Origin: Akkermansia muciniphila
GTDB taxonomy: Bacteria; Verrucomicrobiota; Verrucomicrobiia; Limisphaerales; UBA9464
Direction: 5' to 3'
NCBI GenBank assembly: GCA_945883815.1
Contig: CAMCYJ010000033.1
Span: forward strand, 1-33,407
DNA length: 33,407 nt
Under the pieces are notes generated by a model. It saw only the letters and a program-made list of their open reading frames with translations. It did no database searches and had not been told where the DNA came from. How positions within the stretch are numbered: position 1 is the stretch's first letter; the number at the start of each line of letters is the position of its first letter. Both the position numbers and the translations under genes were made by a program. Shown here piece after piece: positions 26,552 to 32,897 of this stretch.

Positions 26552-27016
26552 ATGACTCGCTTTCTCCCATCTGTCCCTGTTTTGGGCGGGTGTTTGTTGT
26601 GGATGTCGGGTGCCACAGGCCTGCGGGCGGGCACGGGCGCTCAGGGTCCACTGGACCCTCCGCCCCTTTCGGCAGGCTCAGAGAGTTCCGATCGAAAGAT
26701 CGGCGGGTTCTCGGTGGTTTCCACCACGGGACACGAAGTGAAGTCCGCAGCCACCTTCGCCGTGAAGGCCCAGCAGGCGGCCCTGCGGAGGCCGGCCTCT
26801 GGCCAAGACGATCCCAATGCCAAAACGCAGCCCGTCCCTCGACTGGCACTGGTGCGGATCGTGGGGGCCGAACACCAGGTGGTGGCCGGGATGAACTACC
26901 GACTGCAGCTGTGGGTGACCCTCGACGGCGAGAAGAAGACAGCCGAGGCGTTGGTCTGGTGGCAGACCTGGCGCAAGCCGGAGCCTTACCAATTGACCTC
27001 TTGGACCTGGAAGTGA
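26552..27016 (+). CDS. Secreted cystatin-like protein (putative cysteine-protease inhibitor)
   Basis: The 154-residue protein has a signal peptide (cleavage near Ala26) and a C-terminal domain with the landmarks of cystatins, particularly the phytocystatin type. These are an N-terminal GG pair (51-52), the helix motif AATFAVKAQQ (66-75; compare LARFAV), the inhibitory loop QVVAG at 109-113 in HQVVAGMNYRLQLWV, and a C-terminal Trp in WWQTWRKPEPYQLTS where cystatins have their second hairpin loop. There is a Pro/Ser-rich linker between signal and domain. Cystatins wedge into the active site of papain-like proteases, so this would act outside the inner membrane. It lies 15 bp after the nucleotidyltransferase gene and converges on an M56 peptidase gene. 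Bacterial cystatins are uncommon. I infer function from the motifs only. Confidence 0.78.
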   Translation: MTRFLPSVPVLGGCLLWMSGATGLRAGTGAQGPLDPPPLSAGSESSDRKIGGFSVVSTTGHEVKSAATFAVKAQQAALRRPASGQDDPNAKTQPVPRLALVRIVGAEHQVVAGMNYRLQLWVTLDGEKKTAEALVWWQTWRKPEPYQLTSWTWK

Positions 27017-27043
27017 GTCCTGTGCGGGCAGCGCAGGCTGTTT

Positions 27044-28963
27044 TTAGGGCTTCGGCGGGAAAGTCGCGGGATCGAAGGGCAGATGCGCCGGGTCGTGGAT
27101 GGGGCGGCCGGTGGCGTCGATGAGCGTCGGGGTCACCAGGACGAACAGTCGGCTCACCTGGTCTTGAGTCCCCTCCTTGCGGAAGAACCGGCCGACGAGC
27201 GGCAAATCTCCCAGGTGAACCACCTTGTCGACGAAGTGCACCCGGTTGGTGAGCGCTCCCACATCGATGAGCACACTCTGCCCATCCCAGATCCAGCTCC
27301 GCTCCCTGACCCAGACGAGGTTGGTTCGGACCAAGGGTCCGGAGGCTCCGTTCGAATCGGGCCTATCTCCACGAACTTGAACCATGGACGCGAAGACGGA
27401 CAGCTCGATGGCCGGGTTCGAAACGGCAGGAATGACCTGAAGGGTTGGGCCCGCGTTCTTGCCGTCGATCACTTTGACATCCGACACCGAGATCTCAGCC
27501 CCACGGTTCGACAAAGTCGTCATACGCGGCGCGGTTAGGAAATCGATCCCATCGCGTTCCTCGAAGACCTTAATCAAACCACGGGTCGCCGTCGCCGTAA
27601 GCCGGACGGAACTACGGTTCGAGGAAAGCACGCCAACCAACTCCGGAGGCAGGGAGCCGTGGATCTCGACGAATCGCCCTTGGATATCAACTTGCAAAGG
27701 CGCATCGATGGCTGGGACGACGGATCTGGCGGCGGCCCGCAGGCTGTCCGGCTCAGCCGGCTCAACCTTGGAGGCGGAGTTTAATTCCGCGGCGGCGGCC
27801 GGGATGGGTTTCAAACTCGCCGTCGAACCACCCGCCGGGAGCGTTTTCGGATCGGCCGGTGCCTTCGCTACCGGCGTGGGCGGAGCTGGGGTCTCGACCC
27901 GGGCGAAGCCCATCGGCAGGAACAGGGAGCCGGCCACGAGCACCGTCACACAGCCCACCCATCCCAATTTGGCACTACGGGGTAATGGACGTTCCAACAA
28001 CCGCCGAACTCGCGCCTCAAGCCGGCTACCGGATTCGAGGATGCCGAGGAAGGCCATGGGCATCCGTGGGGGAACTGCACAGTAGCGGGCCACGGCGACC
28101 AGCGTGGCCGGGTAGTCGTCGGAACCCGGCTCGAGCATCACCGCCTCGTCCACCGCGGCCTCGCGCAAGGACCGGATGCGGGCGTTGGCAAACCACACCA
28201 GCGGATTCCACCACCACGCGATCTGAACGCAAACTTGGAGCAAGTTCCAGGCGAGGTCCCACCGCTGCAAATGGATGAGTTCATGCCGAAAAACCTGCCG
28301 GAGCGACTCGGCATCGATCTGCTCGCTGAGCCCCCGGGGCAGCAAGATCACCGGCCGGAACAGTCCACACAGCGCCGGCCCCTGCGCCGTATCGGTAAGG
28401 CACAGCCGCGGAAGCTTCGACCGCAGCCCCAGCCCGGCCGCGGTCTCGGCCAGCACTGTTTGCAAGGCCTCCGGTGCCTCGTCCGAATCCCGAACCTGCC
28501 GGGCCACCTCCCGGCTCCGCACCAGCACCCAGATTGCCCAGGCACCGCAACCGACGACCCAAACCAGCAGAAGCCCGCCGGCCAATTGGAGCTTCGGGTG
28601 TGCGGGCGTCGCGGTCTTCAGTCCGACCGGCCCGACAACTTGCGAAACCTCAGAGACCACGGTCGCTGAGCCCGCCGCCACCCGGGGCACTCGCACCGCG
28701 GGAGTCACCAACCACGGGGCCACCCAATAGGCGATGGCCGTGGGCGACAGCAAGTCGACGGGCAACAGTAGCTTAATCACCACCAACATCCACAGCCCAT
28801 GCCGCAAGGCCGCCCGGGCCCGGTCGCGAATGAGCCCATCTAGCCCCGACAAGACTCCCACCAAGATGGCCAACTGCACGGACATGCTCACCGCCACCGC
28901 GGTGCTGGAAGTTCCGGTGTCGTTGAACCACAGAACAAAAGAGGAAAAAGACCCGGTGCTCAT
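27044..28963 (-). CDS. M56 (BlaR1-like) membrane metallopeptidase fused to a secretin-like domain
   Basis: The 639-residue protein has N-terminal transmembrane helices (about 25-45, 55-75, 127-147). The M56 zinc-protease domain carries HELIH (His227, Glu228, His231) and a probable third ligand in [10 protein letters not shown] (268-273). A fourth helix follows (about 334-352). Then come a Pro/Ala-rich linker (355-420) and a C-terminal region resembling the secretin (GspD/PilQ C-terminal) domain: [11 protein letters not shown] (426-436), [20 protein letters not shown] (476-495), [16 protein letters not shown] (508-523) and [23 protein letters not shown] (584-616). M56 proteases of the BlaR1/MecR1 type cleave repressors of the BlaI family. 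The repressor gene lies 86 bp upstream on the same strand. A secretin domain as the periplasmic part is atypical; whether it can form a pore is doubtful. Confidence 0.88.
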   Translation of the reverse strand: MSTGSFSSFVLWFNDTGTSSTAVAVSMSVQLAILVGVLSGLDGLIRDRARAALRHGLWMLVVIKLLLPVDLLSPTAIAYWVAPWLVTPAVRVPRVAAGSATVVSEVSQVVGPVGLKTATPAHPKLQLAGGLLLVWVVGCGAWAIWVLVRSREVARQVRDSDEAPEALQTVLAETAAGLGLRSKLPRLCLTDTAQGPALCGLFRPVILLPRGLSEQIDAESLRQVFRHELIHLQRWDLAWNLLQVCVQIAWWWNPLVWFANARIRSLREAAVDEAVMLEPGSDDYPATLVAVARYCAVPPRMPMAFLGILESGSRLEARVRRLLERPLPRSAKLGWVGCVTVLVAGSLFLPMGFARVETPAPPTPVAKAPADPKTLPAGGSTASLKPIPAAAAELNSASKVEPAEPDSLRAAARSVVPAIDAPLQVDIQGRFVEIHGSLPPELVGVLSSNRSSVRLTATATRGLIKVFEERDGIDFLTAPRMTTLSNRGAEISVSDVKVIDGKNAGPTLQVIPAVSNPAIELSVFASMVQVRGDRPDSNGASGPLVRTNLVWVRERSWIWDGQSVLIDVGALTNRVHFVDKVVHLGDLPLVGRFFRKEGTQDQVSRLFVLVTPTLIDATGRPIHDPAHLPFDPATFPPKP

Positions 28964-29049
28964 GGAACGTGGGAAATGGGGAGGAAGGAAAAGAATGGAA
29001 GGAGTTCAACGAAGCCCGAGGCGTGACGAATCACCCCCGGTGCACCGCA

Positions 29050-29481
29050 TCACGGCTTGGGAGTGGGCGACGGAGTTTTGGAATTTTTCGCCCGGGCGGT
29101 TTTGCGGCGGGCCGCGATCAGCGCCTCGAGTTGATCTAGCTGGGTGGCGTCGAGACGTTCCGATTCGAGCAGGCACTGCACCATGGGCGTGAGTGCACCA
29201 TCGAATGCGTTCTTGAGGGCATAACGCAACTCGCCCAGCTGGGCCTGCTGCCGCGAGACTGCCGAGCGGTAGAGGGTCAGGTTGCGGAGCTTCTCGGAGG
29301 TGAGCAGCCCCTTGGCCGCCATGCGCTCCATCAGCGTGCGAACCGTGGAGACCGACCAGTCGCGCTGACCAGCCAAGTGCTCCTGAACGGTCGGCGCCGG
29401 ACACGGCTCGAGACTCCAGACCGCCTTGATAACGGCCCATTCGGACTCCGTAAGTTCAGGCAAAGAGGCGTTGGTGATCAT
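29050..29481 (-). CDS. BlaI/MecI/CopY-family repressor (copy A)
   Basis: The 143-residue protein has the penicillinase-repressor winged helix: LTESEWAVIKAVWSLEPCPAPTVQEHL (about 8-34), recognition helix WSVSTVRTLMERMAAKGLL (about 41-59) and wing SEKLRNLTLYRSAVS. The C-terminal dimerisation half contains LGELRYALKNAFDGALTPMVQCL. In the BlaR1/BlaI system the protease cleaves such a repressor between these halves. A GGTGA sequence lies five bases before the ATG at 29481; the frame also allows a GTG at 29490. It precedes the M56-secretin gene by 86 bp and diverges from a second BlaI/M56 pair across a 188 bp region. Confidence 0.92.
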   Translation of the reverse strand: MITNASLPELTESEWAVIKAVWSLEPCPAPTVQEHLAGQRDWSVSTVRTLMERMAAKGLLTSEKLRNLTLYRSAVSRQQAQLGELRYALKNAFDGALTPMVQCLLESERLDATQLDQLEALIAARRKTARAKNSKTPSPTPKP

Positions 29482-29498
29482 GTACGTCACCGTATCGC

Positions 29499-29508
29499 TA
29501 CAAATGTA
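29499..29508. promoter_or_regulatory. BlaI-type operator near repressor A
   Basis: TACAAATGTA has the TACA-N2-TGTA half-site geometry of known BlaI/MecI operators. It is 18 bp upstream of the repressor A start. It lies between a perfect -35 hexamer on the minus strand (TTGACA, 29513-29518) and a weak -10 (GATACG, 29491-29496), where bound repressor would block the polymerase. Confidence 0.55.
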
Positions 29509-29524
29509 ACGATGTCAATTTCAT

Positions 29525-29554
29525 TGTCGTTTTTAAACGACACGATGGATTATA
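29525..29554. promoter_or_regulatory. 18 bp palindrome beside a TATAAT -10 sequence
   Basis: TGTCGTTTTTAAACGACA (29525-29542) is a perfect palindrome with 8 bp arms and a 2 bp centre. On the minus strand it begins seven bases after a perfect TATAAT (29549-29554), so it would cover positions +1 to +18 of a transcript towards repressor A. This is an operator-like location, though the -35 for that -10 is poor. Confidence 0.5.
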
Positions 29555-29608
29555 GGGCTCCAGGTAGGTCCCAGAAACGGCCTAAATCCAACGAATCCGA
29601 TCGAGCTC

Positions 29609-29654
29609 TACACATGTCTACGAAAGTCTTCGTTGATTCTACGAAGAACCTCGT
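29609..29654. promoter_or_regulatory. Operator cluster upstream of repressor B
   Basis: A near-match to the BlaI site (TACACATGTC, 29609-29618) is followed by two copies of an ACGAA-N4-TTCGT dyad. ACGAAAGTCTTCGT (29620-29633) is perfect and ACGAAGAACCTCGT (29641-29654) has one mismatch. They start 21 bp apart, two helical turns, and share TCTACGAA. The second copy lies just before a weak -10-like TACAAC (29654-29659) close to the ATG at 29670. Confidence 0.5.
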
Positions 29655-29669
29655 ACAACTTCATCTCCA

Positions 29670-30050
29670 ATGACTCAACAACACCGACGCCCCACTGAGG
29701 CGGAGTTGTCCATCTTGCGGGTCCTCTGGGCCAAAGGACCTTCCACCGTCCGGCAGGTGGTTGAGCGTTCCGAGCCTGGGACCGGTTACACCACCATCCT
29801 CAAGCTGCTGCAGATCATGACCGAGAAGGGCTTGGTCACACGGGACGACTCGCAACAAAGCCACGTCTTTGTCCCGGCGCAGCCCGAGGAGAAGACCCAA
29901 CGGCAGCTGGTGGACGACCTGCTCGACCGCGCGTTCGGCGGGTCCGTCCAGAAGCTGGTGCTGCAGGCCCTCTCCGGCAGCAAGCCCTCCCGTGAAGAAC
30001 TCACCGAACTGAGGAAACTCCTCAAAACCCTCGACACCCGACGCCCATGA
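29670..30050 (+). CDS. BlaI/MecI/CopY-family repressor (copy B)
   Basis: The 126-residue protein has the same fold as copy A but a different sequence. Its winged helix spans PTEAELSILRVLWAKGPSTVRQVVERSE, with recognition helix GYTTILKLLQIMTEKGLVTRD and wing SHVFVPAQPEE. The dimerisation half is LVDDLLDRAFGGSVQKLVLQAL. The GYTTILKLLQIM segment is the type common among BlaI proteins paired with M56 proteases. Its stop codon overlaps the ATG of the M56-Wzz gene (ATGA, 4 bp), so repressor and protease are translationally coupled. No Shine-Dalgarno sequence precedes the ATG at 29670. Confidence 0.93.
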   Translation: MTQQHRRPTEAELSILRVLWAKGPSTVRQVVERSEPGTGYTTILKLLQIMTEKGLVTRDDSQQSHVFVPAQPEEKTQRQLVDDLLDRAFGGSVQKLVLQALSGSKPSREELTELRKLLKTLDTRRP

Positions 30051-31660
30051 GTTCCTTCCCTTCCGACCTGTCGGCCCCCTGGATGATCCCCGCCGCCCAG
30101 GCCCTGCTGCATTTCCTCTGGCAAGGAGCCTTGCTGGCCGCCGGCCTCGCCGTGACTCAGCGTCGGCTCCGCAACGCCTCTGCCTCCGATCGCCACGCCC
30201 TGGCCTGCACCACCCTGGCCCTGATGGCGATCGCGCCACTGGTGACGTTCTGGATGCTGTGCTCCACCGGTCCCTCGATCGCGTCATCCGCTGCAGTGGT
30301 GGCACCGGCACAGTCCGCGACCGTGTCTGTCTTGGCCACCGGTTCTGCCGAGACCATCGCTCCGGGTTCCGCGACCCTTCCCGCGGCGCTCCTGCCGTGG
30401 ACGCCTTGGATCACCGCGCTCTGGATGATAGGCGTGGCAGTTTCAGCACTGCGCCTGCTAGGCGGCGCGTGGCGGCTGCATCGATGGGCCACCCGTGAGA
30501 CTTCGCCCGCACCCTCGGAGTGGCAGGAGCGCTGCGACTCCCTGGGTCGGCGACTGGGCCTCCGAAGCCAGGTCCCCCTGCGGGAGTCACCCCGCGTCCA
30601 TGGGCCGCTCATCGTCGGGTGGTTCCGGCCGATACTCGTGCTGCCGCTCGGGATGCTCCAAAGCCTGCCGGGCCTGCAAATCGAGGCGCTCTTGCTGCAT
30701 GAATTGGCCCACGTGCGGGGCCGGGATCCACTCATCCACCTGCTGCAGCGCGCGGTCGAGACCCTGCTCTTCTACCATCCGGCCGTGTGGTGGGTCTCGG
30801 AGCAGATCCGCCGCGAGCGCGAGCATCGCTGCGACGACCGGGTCTTCGAGACCCAAGGCGAAGGTCACTCCCTGGCCGAAGCCCTGGTGACGTTGGCCGA
30901 ACGGGCGTACACCGCCGAGCCCCTCGCACTGGCCGCCACCGACGGCTCCGTGGCCTCCCGTGTTCGACGCCTGCTGCAAGGTCGGCCGCCCGGATCCACG
31001 GGGACCACCGCCTCCCGCAAAGGCTGGGTTCGGAGGACCCTCGTCCTGATGGTGGTCGGCCTCGGAATCGCCCTGATTTCCCTCGTCCTCGGCCCCCGCC
31101 TTTACGTCGCAACAGTCCGCCTCAGACTGGACTCCAAGGATGAATACGCCGTGATGACGTCCATGCAGGCGATCCAATCTCCGGCAAACCTGGCGACCGT
31201 ATCGGAGATCCACGAATTGCCAAAGCGATGGTCGTTGGACCCGGCTGCCTGTGTCGATCGCCTCACGGACCGGATCCGGGTTTCGGAATTCCGCAGAACC
31301 GGAATCCTGGAGATCCAAGTGGCGAGCGAAGATCCGAAACTGGCCGCCGCCCTGGCCGACTCGCTGGCCTCACTCGCGGTCGACAGGGACAGGAGTGAAC
31401 AGCATGCAAACGTTATAGCCAGGCGCGAATCGACCCTGAGAATCGCCAAAAAATTGGCCGAAGCCAAACAGAAGCTCTCCCACTCGACCACCAACGACCT
31501 CGACGGGGTTCTGGCCACCAGCCAGATCAAAGTCTATGAAGCCATGCTGGAAACAGCCGTTCGGGCTGATGCGGTGACATTCTTATCTACCCAAGCCCAA
31601 AGTCAGATCATCGACCCGGCCGTGCCGCCCACCCGACGCAGCCGCTGGAGCGGAAATTGA
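30047..31660 (+). CDS. M56 (BlaR1-like) membrane metallopeptidase fused to a Wzz-like domain
   Basis: The 537-residue protein starts with helices at about 14-36, 50-72 and 120-140. The M56 domain has HELAH (His218, Glu219, His222) and the downstream REREHRCDD segment (256-264) that supplies the third zinc ligand. A further helix at 330-349 (TLVLMVVGLGIALISLVLGP) leads to a C-terminal extracytoplasmic region (350-537) like a Wzz/chain-length determinant domain. That region runs YVATVRLRLDSK, then SLDPAACVDRLTDRIRV, GILEIQVASEDPKLAAALADSL and a helical stalk (about 450-510). It ends QIIDPAVPPTRRSRW, where Wzz proteins carry their Pro-rich segment before the second membrane helix. That second helix is missing. 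The partner repressor B is translationally coupled upstream. The Wzz-like part may sense cell-surface polysaccharide assembly; this is inference. Confidence 0.87.
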   Translation: MSSFPSDLSAPWMIPAAQALLHFLWQGALLAAGLAVTQRRLRNASASDRHALACTTLALMAIAPLVTFWMLCSTGPSIASSAAVVAPAQSATVSVLATGSAETIAPGSATLPAALLPWTPWITALWMIGVAVSALRLLGGAWRLHRWATRETSPAPSEWQERCDSLGRRLGLRSQVPLRESPRVHGPLIVGWFRPILVLPLGMLQSLPGLQIEALLLHELAHVRGRDPLIHLLQRAVETLLFYHPAVWWVSEQIRREREHRCDDRVFETQGEGHSLAEALVTLAERAYTAEPLALAATDGSVASRVRRLLQGRPPGSTGTTASRKGWVRRTLVLMVVGLGIALISLVLGPRLYVATVRLRLDSKDEYAVMTSMQAIQSPANLATVSEIHELPKRWSLDPAACVDRLTDRIRVSEFRRTGILEIQVASEDPKLAAALADSLASLAVDRDRSEQHANVIARRESTLRIAKKLAEAKQKLSHSTTNDLDGVLATSQIKVYEAMLETAVRADAVTFLSTQAQSQIIDPAVPPTRRSRWSGN

Positions 31661-31727
31661 TGCGCTGCATAGAGCCGGCATTCCGTCAACCCGCTTGCTT
31701 CCGTCGCAACAGGTTCCCGACGCGACC

Positions 31728-32432
31728 TCAACTTCGAGACTCCGAAGTCCCCAGTCCGTCGACCAAGGACCGCCGGTAGTCCGGGGGCGGATCACCATAC
31801 CCGGCGCGACGGCGGGCCAAGGCCGGGGCCACGATGTCCTGTCCGACATCCAACGGGGCTTGCCACAGTTCACGCCACAGACGCACCGAATTGCCGGGAT
31901 ACAAGTTGGGAGACTCGTCGTCGAACGCAGGCCGGAACAGATCCACGGCGTTCCTCAATTCCTGCAGGAGTTCTTCTTGGGTGGGGTGCCCGGTCAGGTC
32001 GATCACCCGCCGGAAGGCCAAGAGGTCCTTGGCATCGAGGCGAGCCAATTTGGCGATCAGGATGTCGAGAGGGTGCGGGATAGTCACCGTGACCTGACCC
32101 AAAGACACGATTTTCGCCCGCTCGGCCATCAACGGAGTGGTGCGAAAGCTGAGGCGGTAGCCGGGTTCCAGGTACAAGTCGGCCTGCCCTTTGCCAAGAC
32201 CGAGGCGTCGGATTCGCTCGTGATGGTCTTCGTCATCGTCGGAAAAAAAATCCACATCCGCACTGGTCCATGTGCGGTTCAGCGTGAGTTGGAGCGGTGC
32301 GGAGCCAAACAGGATGAAGTGGAACCTCCGGTCGGTCGGCAGTCCGTCGAAAAAGGCGCGGAGCAACCGCCCGGCCGGCGTGCTCCAATCCGCGTCACCG
32401 CGCCACCAGTCCCAGGTTTTGGTCGAACTCAT
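31728..32432 (-). CDS. Nucleotidyltransferase-like protein (DUF6036/AbiEii superfamily)
   Basis: The 234-residue protein shows the nucleotidyltransferase core: FILFGSAPLQL (39-49, the G-S motif), TSADVDFFS (56-64) with Asp59 and Asp61, and a later IPHPLDILIAKLARLDAKDLLAF (118-140) resembling the K-x(n)-KD motif of AbiEii/DUF6036 proteins. It is clearly different from the 185-residue enzyme at 25979. The ATG at 32432 is used, with a possible TTG at 32447. It overlaps the 3' end of a small upstream frame by 38 bp, as in toxin-antitoxin pairs. It converges on the M56-Wzz gene with 67 bp between. A toxin or RNA-modifying role is inferred from family membership. Confidence 0.75.
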   Translation of the reverse strand: MSSTKTWDWWRGDADWSTPAGRLLRAFFDGLPTDRRFHFILFGSAPLQLTLNRTWTSADVDFFSDDDEDHHERIRRLGLGKGQADLYLEPGYRLSFRTTPLMAERAKIVSLGQVTVTIPHPLDILIAKLARLDAKDLLAFRRVIDLTGHPTQEELLQELRNAVDLFRPAFDDESPNLYPGNSVRLWRELWQAPLDVGQDIVAPALARRRAGYGDPPPDYRRSLVDGLGTSESRS

Positions 32433-32727
32433 GTTTGCGGTCTCCAATGCGGCGTCCCTGATATCGGATGGAATAGATCCCCTGTTGGATCAAGCGGTTG
32501 GTGACTTCCGGATCTTGGGCGAGCCGTCGACCGATGCGCTGGTCACGGGCCGTCATGCGGCCGGCCTCCTTGCGAAACAGAATGCGCGCCGCGAGGCGGG
32601 ATTTCCGCCACGGCCGATCCGTATCGTCGCCCGGGATTCGCATGGTTTGGTTAATATGACCGGCATCGCTGATGATTTCAACCCGGCGCACAAAATCAGC
32701 GGCCAAGATTCCCGGCTCCCGACCCAT
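32395..32727 (-). CDS. Small hypothetical protein upstream of nucleotidyltransferase (putative antitoxin)
   Basis: This 110-residue frame is uncertain. The central segment MTARDQRIGRRLAQDPEVTNRLIQQGIYS resembles short helical partner proteins with an RIxRRLAxDP motif that often precede nucleotidyltransferase-type toxins. The rest is basic and of low complexity (PWRKSRLAARILFRKEAGR). It overlaps the next gene by 38 bp and ends shortly after that motif, so a frameshift that shortens a longer antitoxin is possible. A 33 bp palindrome begins 30 bp upstream of its ATG, which supports this being the first gene of an autoregulated unit. Confidence 0.4.
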   Translation of the reverse strand: MGREPGILAADFVRRVEIISDAGHINQTMRIPGDDTDRPWRKSRLAARILFRKEAGRMTARDQRIGRRLAQDPEVTNRLIQQGIYSIRYQGRRIGDRKHEFDQNLGLVAR

Positions 32728-32757
32728 CCATCATGCCAGGCGGGACTTCAGGTGATT

Positions 32758-32790
32758 TGAGTTTTCTAAACTCCGAGTTTCAAAAACTCA
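32758..32790. promoter_or_regulatory. 33 bp near-perfect palindrome (probable operator)
   Basis: The element holds four half-sites in the order TGAGTTTT, AAACTC, GAGTTT and AAAACTCA around one central base. The two 16-base arms are complementary except at two adjacent positions. It is AT-rich against a GC-rich background and sits between the minus-strand toxin-antitoxin-like pair and the plus-strand rlmN-like gene. With almost no loop and no T-run it fits a multi-site DNA operator better than a terminator. Confidence 0.6.
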
Positions 32791-32897
32791 TTTACACAGC
32801 CGCGCCGCGCTGAACCTCCGGAGTCATCGATTTCCATGACAGGTCATCCCCTGCCCAGCCTTCCGCCGCGCAAGCCATTGGCCTAGGCTCGGGGCCG

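Noticed and set aside
26552..26593. A lipobox-like VLGGC at residues 10-14 of the cystatin-like protein
   Set aside because: The Cys comes too early and the hydrophobic stretch continues beyond it, so an ordinary signal peptide ending near Ala26 is more likely.
32272..32760. A 162-codon plus-strand frame opposite the small upstream frame of the second nucleotidyltransferase pair
   Set aside because: It crosses the antisense of the well-supported nucleotidyltransferase gene and has no motif. The minus-strand frame has the overlap and palindrome expected of a pair, although it is itself uncertain.
32758..32790. The 33 bp palindrome as a Rho-independent terminator
   Set aside because: The nearest plus-strand gene ends more than 1 kb away, there is no loop of normal size and no T-run, and it lies in a divergent upstream region, so an operator is the better reading.
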